Positions 1-5,299 of a DNA stretch of 5,299 nucleotides are shown one piece after another. Each line of letters begins with the position of its first letter. Position 1 is the stretch's first letter. The position numbers were made by a program, and so were the translations under genes. The stretch is from positions 1-5,299 of the forward strand of contig CAJJDL010000097.1 of assembly GCA_905182935.1 (NCBI GenBank). Reading direction: 5' to 3'. The notes beneath the pieces are model-generated. The model was given only the letters and a program-made list of their open reading frames with translations. It had not been told where the DNA came from and searched no databases. The DNA is from an uncultured Nitrospinaceae bacterium (lineage in GTDB: Bacteria > Nitrospinota > Nitrospinia > Nitrospinales > VA-1).

Positions 1-53
1 TAGAATAAATCGATAAAGAATAGATACTGTTAATACTCTCTTAGTGTTGCCAC

Positions 54-62
54 GGGGGGGGG
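54..62. repeat. G9 mononucleotide tract upstream of clpC
   Basis: Nine consecutive G residues lie 64 bases before the clpC start codon, in otherwise AT-rich DNA. Long G tracts in promoters or leaders are a known substrate for slipped-strand mispairing and can tune expression in some bacteria. Whether this one varies, or is even transcribed, cannot be seen here. The tract length is also a place where sequencing or assembly errors are common. Confidence 0.6.
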
Positions 63-64
63 TT

Positions 65-83
65 GGTCATTTGTAGATTGACC
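65..83. repeat. GGTCA-N9-TGACC inverted repeat, possible operator
   Basis: A perfect 5-base dyad, GGTCA at 65-69 and TGACC at 79-83, is separated by nine bases and sits just after the G9 tract, 43 bases before the clpC start. The centre-to-centre distance of 14 bases differs from one helical turn. The half-site resembles the first five bases of the CtsR heptad (GGTCAAA), but CtsR sites are tandem direct repeats and this one is inverted, so a CtsR operator is not supported. It could be a site for an unknown regulator, a weak leader hairpin, or chance. Confidence 0.25.
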
Positions 84-111
84 TTGTGTCTGCTGCGCAA
101 CCACTTTTTAT

Positions 112-116
112 AAGGA
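112..116 (+). promoter_or_regulatory. Ribosome binding site of clpC
   Basis: AAGGA lies 10 bases before the ATG at 127 and matches the Shine-Dalgarno core. It supports this start, which also gives the family's conserved N-terminus (MFxRFTERA). Confidence 0.75.
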
Positions 117-126
117 TATCGATAAT

Positions 127-2562
127 ATGTTTAAGCGATTTACAGAGAGAGCTCGTAGAGTCATTATCCTTGCGCGAGAAGAAGCTGAGTTGTTTCGCCA
201 CGAGTATCTTGGCACAGAGCACATATTACAAGGTGTTGTCAAAGATGGGGGTGGAATCGCGGTTGCAATAATTCAAAAAACAGGTGTTGATTTAACAGAA
301 ATGAAAAAAGAACTAGAGAAAAATTTACCACGTAGTTCCAATTCATTAATTATTGGAGATATCCCGTTTACCTCTCGCGCAAAAAAAATCTTAGAATTTG
401 CTGTCGAGGAAGCGAGGTCCATGAACCATAACTATATTGGCACAGAACATCTACTTTTAGGTTTGCTAAAAGAGAAAGAAGGAGTGGCCTGTAGAATTTT
501 AAATGGCTTTGAAATTTATTTCGATGATGTTAAAGAGAAGATTGTGGCCATGTTTAAAGAGCCTGCTGAAGCAGTTAGTAGTGGTGAGACAGGAAAGACA
601 CCGACTCTAGATGAATTTAGCCGAGATTTAACTAGGATGGCAATTGAAGGGAAGCTTGATCCTGTCATTGGACGCGCGAAAGAGATAGAGAGATTAGTAC
701 AGATTCTTAGCCGGCGAACGAAGAATAATCCTGTTTTGATTGGGGAACCTGGCGTTGGTAAAACGGCTATAGTTGAAGGGCTAGCGCAGCTTGTTGTGGA
801 ACGTGAGGTGCCTGATACTTTATATGATAAACGAGTTGTTTCTCTTGATCTTGGGTCGTTAATTGCGGGAACAAAGTACCGTGGGCAATTTGAAGCGCGT
901 CTTAAAGGGATTATGAAAGAAATCATTCAAAATAATAATATTATTTTATTTATAGACGAATTACATACTTTGGTTGGTGCTGGTGCAGCAGAAGGTTCTG
1001 TAGATGCTTCAAATATGCTAAAGCCGGCATTATCTCGCGGCGAAATTCAGTGTATTGGTGCAACCACCTTAGAAGAATATCGTAAGTATATTGAGAAAAA
1101 TGGGGCTCTTGAGCGCAGGTTTCAGCAAATCGTAGTTAATCCGCCTTCGGTGGAAGAGACGATTGAGATTATTAAAGGACTCAAGGTACCTTATGAAATG
1201 CACCATAAGGCAAAAATCACCGATGAGGCTATTATTACGGCTGTCAGATTCTCGGACAGGTACATTAGTGACCGTTATCTTCCTGATAAGGCTATTGATG
1301 TAATTGATGAGGCAGGGTCGCGTGTGCGTTTAAGGAGGGTGAGCCAATCTCCTGAGATGAAAAAAATGCATCGTGAAATTGATTCCATTGTCCGAGAAAA
1401 GAAGGTTTCTATAGAAAATCAGGAATTTGAGAAAGCCGTTGAATTGCGTGATAAAGAGGAAGAACTACGTTCAAAGCTAGATAAGGAAAAAGATAGTTGG
1501 GAGAGTGAAAATAAAAATATTGAGGAATCTAAGATCACCGATCAGGATATTGCTGCTGTTGTGTCGAATATGACTGGTATCCCTCTTTCTAAAATTGAAG
1601 AAGGTGAGAGCGCTCGATTGCTTAATATGGAATCAGAATTAGCCGCCAAGGTAGTTGGTCAGGATGAGGCGATTCAGGTTCTTACAAAGGCGATTCGAAG
1701 ATCCCGATCGGGTCTCAAAGATATACGACGCCCAATAGGTTGTTTTTTGTTCCTTGGGCCAACTGGTGTTGGGAAAACAGAGCTGGCAGGGGTGCTTGCA
1801 GAGTTTATGTTTGGTAATAGAGATGCACTTATTCGACTCGATATGTCAGAGTATATGGAAAAATTTAATGTGTCTCGTTTAACGGGAGCACCTCCAGGTT
1901 ATGTAGGGTATGACGAAGGGGGACAATTAACGGAGAAAGTTAGACGTAAACCCTATTCTGTCGTTTTATTTGATGAAATTGAGAAAGCAGACCCCGATAT
2001 TTTTAACCTATTATTGCAGATCATGGATGATGGACGCCTCACTGATAGTTATGGACGCGTGATTGACTTTAAGAATACTGTAATTATTATGACTTCTAAT
2101 ATAAGCTCGCGCTCCTTAGATAAGGGTACGTCGTTAGGGTTTCATAAAGATGATCTTGAAATGAGCCATGATCGAATGCAAAAAGATTTAAAAGGTGATC
2201 TTAAGCGCATGTTCAATCCGGAGTTTTTAAATAGGCTTAGTGAGACCGTGGTTTTTAGACCATTAGATATTGATCATATTGTTAGTATACTGGATGTTCA
2301 ATTACTGCAGATTAATGAACAGTTGATTCAGCAGGGATTGACTTTAGACGTTACTGTTGAAGCTAAGAGATGGTTGGCAGAAAAGGGATATGATAAGAGT
2401 TTTGGAGCTAGACCTCTCAAACGTGCCCTTCAGAAGCATCTTGAGGATATTTTGTCAGACGAAATGCTTAAAGGAAGATTTAAAAATACTGGAGTAATAG
2501 AGGTGAGCCTCCAAGATGATGCATTGGTTTTTACTGAGAAATCAAGTGTTGCCATCGCATGA
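127..2562 (+). CDS. clpC: ClpC-type AAA+ unfoldase, ATPase subunit of Clp protease
   Basis: This is a cytoplasmic hexameric ATPase that unfolds proteins and threads them into ClpP. The 811 residues match the usual ClpC length. In order: two Clp-N repeats (YLGTEH near 27 and YIGTEH near 103). AAA+ D1 follows, with Walker A GEPGVGKT 206-213, pore-loop KYRG 250-253, Walker B acidic pair D277/E278, sensor-1 GATT 311-314 and arginine finger R330/R331. A short UVR-type middle segment (about 418-448) follows, which separates ClpC from ClpB (long coiled coil) and ClpA (no UVR). AAA+ D2 has Walker A GPTGVGKT 544-551, pore-loop GYVG 591-594, Walker B D616/E617, sensor-1 N658, arginine finger R703 and sensor-2 GARPLKR 760-766. 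An LGF tripeptide at 670-672 sits where the ClpP-docking loop of ClpC lies, so partnership with ClpP is predicted. The start is fixed by the canonical MFKRFTERA and a good RBS. One oddity is S705, where the family almost always has Asp (NR-I/V-D). No ctsR, mcsA or mcsB is visible, and a terminator follows, so clpC appears to end its transcript. Confidence 0.97.
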   Translation: MFKRFTERARRVIILAREEAELFRHEYLGTEHILQGVVKDGGGIAVAIIQKTGVDLTEMKKELEKNLPRSSNSLIIGDIPFTSRAKKILEFAVEEARSMNHNYIGTEHLLLGLLKEKEGVACRILNGFEIYFDDVKEKIVAMFKEPAEAVSSGETGKTPTLDEFSRDLTRMAIEGKLDPVIGRAKEIERLVQILSRRTKNNPVLIGEPGVGKTAIVEGLAQLVVEREVPDTLYDKRVVSLDLGSLIAGTKYRGQFEARLKGIMKEIIQNNNIILFIDELHTLVGAGAAEGSVDASNMLKPALSRGEIQCIGATTLEEYRKYIEKNGALERRFQQIVVNPPSVEETIEIIKGLKVPYEMHHKAKITDEAIITAVRFSDRYISDRYLPDKAIDVIDEAGSRVRLRRVSQSPEMKKMHREIDSIVREKKVSIENQEFEKAVELRDKEEELRSKLDKEKDSWESENKNIEESKITDQDIAAVVSNMTGIPLSKIEEGESARLLNMESELAAKVVGQDEAIQVLTKAIRRSRSGLKDIRRPIGCFLFLGPTGVGKTELAGVLAEFMFGNRDALIRLDMSEYMEKFNVSRLTGAPPGYVGYDEGGQLTEKVRRKPYSVVLFDEIEKADPDIFNLLLQIMDDGRLTDSYGRVIDFKNTVIIMTSNISSRSLDKGTSLGFHKDDLEMSHDRMQKDLKGDLKRMFNPEFLNRLSETVVFRPLDIDHIVSILDVQLLQINEQLIQQGLTLDVTVEAKRWLAEKGYDKSFGARPLKRALQKHLEDILSDEMLKGRFKNTGVIEVSLQDDALVFTEKSSVAIA

Positions 2563-2619
2563 TTAAAAGTTGGATGGGTTGAAGAATAAAGTAACTTTCA
2601 AATCGGCGTAAATTATTGT

Positions 2620-2674
2620 AAAGTATTAGGGTTTTAGGTCCGAAGAGACCGAAAAGCCCTAGTACTTTTTTTTT
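2620..2674 (+). terminator. Rho-independent terminator after clpC
   Basis: A long hairpin forms between 2620-2640 and 2647-2668, with a six-base loop CGAAGA (2641-2646). I count about 20 pairs, including one G-U (2626/2662), one A/G mismatch (2636/2651) and one bulged G (2656). The lower stem ends directly in nine T residues (2666-2674), three of which also pair with the A's at the base. The hairpin starts 57 bases after the clpC stop and ends 65 bases before bamA. It should end clpC transcription and shield bamA from read-through. The reverse strand lacks an equally good T tract (it would have only TACAAT after the stem), so it looks one-directional. Confidence 0.9.
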
Positions 2675-2683
2675 GGGGCAATA

Positions 2684-2712
2684 TTGGCCTTGTTATGTTT
2701 AGGTAATAAAAC
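2684..2712 (+). promoter_or_regulatory. Candidate sigma-70-type promoter for bamA
   Basis: TTGGCC (2684-2689) and TAAAAC (2707-2712) each match four of six consensus bases and are separated by 17 bases. Transcription would start near 2719, leaving a leader of about 20 bases that still includes the bamA RBS. A promoter is expected here because a terminator lies just upstream, but the boxes are weak and, in AT-rich DNA, could be chance. Confidence 0.3.
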
Positions 2713-2724
2713 TCTTTTAGAAAC

Positions 2725-2729
2725 AAAGG
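2725..2729 (+). promoter_or_regulatory. Ribosome binding site of bamA
   Basis: AAAGG lies 10 bases before the ATG at 2740. An in-frame TAG at 2734-2736 rules out any start further upstream, so this ATG is the first possible one and it leads straight into a signal peptide. Confidence 0.6.
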
Positions 2730-2739
2730 TTTTTAGTTA

Positions 2740-5010
2740 ATGGTGAAAAAAAGTAAATTTTTTCTATTTTTATTGGTACTTTTATTTTGGTCTGTCATAG
2801 CAGCTCATGCTTTTGCCCAGAATGAAAGTATAGTCAGTTCAATCAAAATTGAAGGAAACAAACGTGTGGATAACTCTACCTTTCTTTATTATATCAAAAG
2901 CCGAGCAGGAGAGCCTCTTTCGAGAACCCAAATTAGTAAGGATATTGAGCAGCTATATAGTCTTGGGCAATTTAAAGATATTCGTGTTGAAACCCGAGAG
3001 AGATTGAATGGTTTGGAACTGGTTTTTTTTGTCGAGGAAATTCCATCCATTGGTGATGTGATTCTTTATGGGACCCATGAGGTGAGCGAAGAAGATATAC
3101 GTGAAAAAATAGGACTGAGGCGTGGTACAACTTTTCAGGAATATATGATTAAAGAGGCAAAAGAAAAAGTCAAATTATTGTATCAAGAGAAAGGGTTTTT
3201 CTTTGTTGAGATTGATACTGTCTCGAAAAAATCAGCTGAAAATTTAATGAATATTCATATGCGAATTAGTGAAGGAAAAAAAGTAGGAATTAAAGAGATA
3301 CGCTTTTCTGGTAATAAGATTTTTTCTGCAGGTGATCTTAAGGATCAGATGGAAACAAACGCAGAATCATGGATATCCTTTATTGATGAATCTGGAATAT
3401 ATAAGAAGGATATATTAAGACTGGATATGTTTAGGCTGGAGGGATACTACCAAGATAATGGTTATATACGCGTACGGATATTGGAACCCAAAATTAATAT
3501 CAATAAAAAAAATAAAGAAATAAGTATTTTTATTTCTATCGAGGAAGGTGCTCGTTACAGGATCGGTAAAATATCAACTGACGCGAATGAAATTATATCA
3601 GAAGACGAAATTCTAAAATCTATACAAATTAAAAGCAAGGATATATATAGCATGTCAAAGGTACGTGCGGGTGTCCTTAAAATAGCAGAGCTTTATTCAG
3701 AAAGAGGTTACGCATACGCAGATGTTAATCCGGTAGTAAAGGTAAATGATAAAACTCGAACGGTTGACTTGAGTATAGAAATTGATAATGGGCGTAAAGT
3801 TTATGTTGGTGAAATTAGCGTGATAGGTAATACAAGGACAATTGATCGAGTCATACGACGAGAGTTTCGTCTAATAGAGGGAGAGCTCTTTGATAGCGTA
3901 AAGCTAAAGCGGAGTAAGCAGCGTATTAATAATCTTCAGTTTTTTCAAGATGTAAAAATTGATACGCGGCGAGGTAAGGAATCCGACTTAATTGATATTA
4001 TAACAACCGTAACTGAACGTCCAACAGGTTCCATTAACGTTGGAGCCGGGTTTAGTTCCAATGAAAATTTAATTTTTAATGCAGGAATTTCTCAAAATAA
4101 TTTTCTGGGCCGAGGACAAAGAGTTGTATTTTCAACTAATCTTTCGTCTAGAAGGACAGACTTTAATCTATCACTAACAGATCCACGAATATTTGATACA
4201 GAAATTTTAGGTGGAATTGATGCATTTAACCGTAAAACAGACTTTTACAGCTATCAGTCACATAATACGGGCGGCGGATTGCGTTTTGGTAAGTCACTTT
4301 CTGAGTTTGACTGGATTGGTATAAATTATAGATATGAGGATGTAGAAATTACTGATGTTAGTAGCACTACGGGGAGCGCTTATTTGAAGAATGGATCACG
4401 GGTCACCAGTCGAATTTCTCCAACTTTTATCAATGATACCAGAGATGATTTTTTAAATCCTTCTTCGGGATCGCGTCATGTGGTACGATTCGGTCTAGCG
4501 GGCCTTGGGGGTGCCAAATTTCATAAAATGAATTACGAAGGAAGTTACTATCGACCCCTTGTGGGTAAACTGGTTGGAATGGTTCATGGTACTATTTCCT
4601 GGGCTGACGGCTATGGCGATGAGAGTCTACCAATATTTGAACGGTATTATATGGGAGGTCCGAGATCCCTTAGAGGGTATACGATTAAGAATATTGGGCC
4701 TAAAGATGATATAGGCAATCCATTAGGCGGGAATCAGTCAATATTGTTAAATTTAGAGCTCCAATATCCTTTTACAAAGGGGCTTAGGGGCTTTGCATTT
4801 TATGACCGCGGTAATTTATATGGAGGTGGCAATGACGTGAGTACCACATCCACTACTTGGGATTTAGGAAAAATGAGAGATAGTATTGGAGCAGGTGTAC
4901 GCTTTATGAGTCCAATGGGACCTTTAGGTTTTGCTTATGGAATCAAATTAGACCAAGCAACTGGCGAGCAATCAGGAGAGTTTCACTTTTCAGCAGGTAA
5001 TTCATTTTAA
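2740..5010 (+). CDS. bamA: Outer membrane protein assembly factor BamA
   Basis: BamA is the central Omp85-family subunit of the BAM complex, which folds and inserts beta-barrel proteins into the outer membrane. The 756 residues fit the family. A Sec signal peptide (KK near the N-terminus, a hydrophobic stretch about 7-22) ends in AFA-Q, with likely cleavage after A26. Five POTRA domains follow, roughly 31-100, 101-178, 181-268, 272-348 and 352-427. POTRA 1, 3 and 5 show the usual GN turn (IEGNKRV 37-43, FSGNKIF 189-195, VIGNTRT 361-367); POTRA 2 and 4 have GTHE and DANE instead. The 16-strand barrel spans about 428-756. It contains the conserved Asp-Asp...Pro...Gly segment (569-577, RDDFLNPSSG), the loop-6 motif LRGY (644-647, the family's (V/I)RG(F/Y)) after GGPRS, and a C-terminal beta-signal ending in Phe (FHFSAGNSF). 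TamA and other Omp85 proteins are less likely because TamA has three POTRAs. The skp-like gene directly downstream is the classic neighbour. The BAM lipoproteins are not in the window. Confidence 0.96.
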   Translation: MVKKSKFFLFLLVLLFWSVIAAHAFAQNESIVSSIKIEGNKRVDNSTFLYYIKSRAGEPLSRTQISKDIEQLYSLGQFKDIRVETRERLNGLELVFFVEEIPSIGDVILYGTHEVSEEDIREKIGLRRGTTFQEYMIKEAKEKVKLLYQEKGFFFVEIDTVSKKSAENLMNIHMRISEGKKVGIKEIRFSGNKIFSAGDLKDQMETNAESWISFIDESGIYKKDILRLDMFRLEGYYQDNGYIRVRILEPKININKKNKEISIFISIEEGARYRIGKISTDANEIISEDEILKSIQIKSKDIYSMSKVRAGVLKIAELYSERGYAYADVNPVVKVNDKTRTVDLSIEIDNGRKVYVGEISVIGNTRTIDRVIRREFRLIEGELFDSVKLKRSKQRINNLQFFQDVKIDTRRGKESDLIDIITTVTERPTGSINVGAGFSSNENLIFNAGISQNNFLGRGQRVVFSTNLSSRRTDFNLSLTDPRIFDTEILGGIDAFNRKTDFYSYQSHNTGGGLRFGKSLSEFDWIGINYRYEDVEITDVSSTTGSAYLKNGSRVTSRISPTFINDTRDDFLNPSSGSRHVVRFGLAGLGGAKFHKMNYEGSYYRPLVGKLVGMVHGTISWADGYGDESLPIFERYYMGGPRSLRGYTIKNIGPKDDIGNPLGGNQSILLNLELQYPFTKGLRGFAFYDRGNLYGGGNDVSTTSTTWDLGKMRDSIGAGVRFMSPMGPLGFAYGIKLDQATGEQSGEFHFSAGNSF

Positions 5011-5019
5011 TTTTTTAAC

Positions 5020-5024
5020 AGGGA
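5020..5024 (+). promoter_or_regulatory. Ribosome binding site of the skp-like gene
   Basis: AGGGA is followed by eight T residues (5025-5032) and then ATG. The spacer is therefore a pure homopolymer, so insertion or deletion of a T would change Shine-Dalgarno spacing. The whole site lies in the 22-base gap after the bamA stop, which supports co-transcription with bamA. Confidence 0.7.
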
Positions 5025-5032
5025 TTTTTTTT

Positions 5033-5299
5033 ATGTTTAATAGTTTTTTTAGACCATGTCAATTTATAAGCGTACTCACATTTTTTATTCTGTTCTTCTT
5101 TTTTATTCAGGCTAATCCTAGTGATGCAAAAGATGTAAGAATCGGTGTAATTGATATTCAGAAAGCAGTGTCTAACACTAAGGAATGGAAAAAAGAATTT
5201 AGTTCCTTTAAGGTTAAATTTGAAAAAGAAAAAAAATCCATCATTACCAAAGAAGGGCAAATAAAAAAAAAGATCCAAGATTTCGGTAAGCAGAGCATG
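5033..5299 (+). CDS. skp: OmpH/Skp-family periplasmic chaperone, partial (3' end outside window)
   Basis: The first 89 codons are open to the window edge; full-length family members are usually 150-200 residues, so about half is visible. Skp is a periplasmic trimer that holds unfolded outer-membrane proteins and passes them to BamA. A very Phe-rich signal peptide (hydrophobic about 11-26) is followed by a possible cleavage site SDA-K (after A32). The mature protein opens with the OmpH/Skp first-strand motif, RIGVIDIQKAVSNT (about 36-49), which matches the family's I-G-x-V-D-x-Q-x pattern. A Lys/Glu-rich helical stretch (50-89) then begins, as expected for the first arm of the coiled-coil tentacle. 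Cys9 lies before the hydrophobic core and is not in a lipobox, so this is not a lipoprotein. The gene begins 22 bases after bamA with its own RBS. It is more AT-rich than clpC and contains A8 (5229-5236) and A9 (5263-5271) runs. The assignment rests on the N-terminal motif and the position after bamA. Confidence 0.85.
   Translation, partial: MFNSFFRPCQFISVLTFFILFFFFIQANPSDAKDVRIGVIDIQKAVSNTKEWKKEFSSFKVKFEKEKKSIITKEGQIKKKIQDFGKQSM

Larger units (their letters stand above)
1..126 (+). promoter_or_regulatory. clpC upstream leader region, no gene seen
   Basis: No coding region is supported here. All three forward frames are closed by a stop within the first 16 bases (TAG at 1-3, TAA at 6-8, TAA at 14-16), so at most the last few codons of an upstream gene could be present. 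The stretch holds a G9 run (54-62), a GGTCA/TGACC dyad (65-83) and the clpC Shine-Dalgarno (112-116). I looked for a sigma-70 promoter with normal spacing, a CIRCE element for HrcA, a sigma-32-type promoter and a sigma-54 GG-N10-GC promoter, and found no convincing match. TAGAAT at bases 1-6 would make a good -10 box, but its -35 would lie outside the window. That this region controls clpC is inferred from position only. Confidence 0.4.

Noticed and set aside
31..50. CIRCE-like element (TTAATACTC followed by TTAGTGTTG)
   Set aside because: The left part resembles TTAGCACTC, but the right arm GAGTGCTAA is missing and the spacing is wrong.
65..83. CtsR operator
   Set aside because: CtsR binds tandem direct heptads (GGTCAAA twice with a 3-base gap). 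Here the half-sites are inverted, nine bases apart and diverge after GGTCA.
9..125. Repeated 8-mer ATCGATAA at 9-16 and 118-125, and palindrome TATCGATA at 117-124
   Set aside because: It is short, AT-rich and expected by chance; no regulator site that I know of matches.
86..271. A 61-codon open frame on the + strand starting upstream of clpC
   Set aside because: It overlaps the clpC start in another frame, has no RBS of its own and no family resemblance; the clpC frame carries the conserved N-terminus.
379..390. A AAA AAA slippery run in clpC (codons for Ala85-Lys-Lys-Ile88)
   Set aside because: It has no SD-like stimulator at the right distance, lies inside a strongly conserved protein, and the full-length frame is clearly the functional one.
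516..926. A 136-codon open frame on the - strand within clpC
   Set aside because: It is antisense to the linker and Walker A region of a highly conserved gene. Its open frame follows from clpC codon use, and its protein shows no domain signature.
2588..2598. Palindrome AAAGT-A-ACTTT after the clpC stop
   Set aside because: Its one-base loop cannot form a stable RNA hairpin and no T tract follows; the real terminator is at 2620-2674.
5015..5278. An 87-codon open frame on the - strand over the start of the skp-like gene
   Set aside because: It is a Phe/Lys-rich antisense shadow of A- and T-rich coding sequence. The + strand frame has an RBS, a signal peptide and the OmpH/Skp motif.

Overview
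The window carries three genes, all on the + strand, in an AT-rich genome: a complete clpC-type AAA+ unfoldase, a complete bamA (outer-membrane protein assembly factor), and the 5' part of an ompH/skp-type periplasmic chaperone that runs off the right edge. A BamA with five POTRA domains plus an OmpH/Skp chaperone identifies the host as a diderm bacterium with a beta-barrel outer membrane. ClpC, rather than ClpA, with a UVR middle domain occurs in several diderm lineages such as deltaproteobacterial-type groups, Nitrospirota/Nitrospinota, SAR324 and cyanobacteria. No closer placement is safe from this sequence alone.

Layout. Bases 1-126 are a leader with no recognisable gene. It holds an uninterrupted G9 tract, a GGTCA/TGACC dyad and a good Shine-Dalgarno before clpC. 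clpC (127-2562) is intact, with both ATPase modules, the UVR segment and a ClpP-docking loop. A strong Rho-independent terminator (2620-2674) follows, so clpC looks like the end of its own transcription unit. About 65 bases of AT-rich DNA then carry a weak promoter candidate and an RBS for bamA (2740-5010). The skp-like gene begins only 22 bases after the bamA stop with its own Shine-Dalgarno, so the two are almost certainly co-transcribed, probably as the start of a bamA-skp envelope-biogenesis operon.

How the genes work together. Skp-type chaperones carry unfolded outer-membrane proteins across the periplasm, and BamA folds and inserts them; these two form one pathway. ClpC is a cytoplasmic unfoldase that feeds ClpP. 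Its link to the envelope genes is only positional, and the terminator argues against simple co-expression.

This is essentially a housekeeping region and I found no convincing new system. The most interesting loose ends are a dnaX-like slippery heptamer with an upstream Shine-Dalgarno-like element and an early -1-frame stop inside the skp-like gene, the G9 tract before clpC, the T8 spacer between the skp RBS and its ATG, and a non-consensus serine beside the D2 arginine finger of ClpC.
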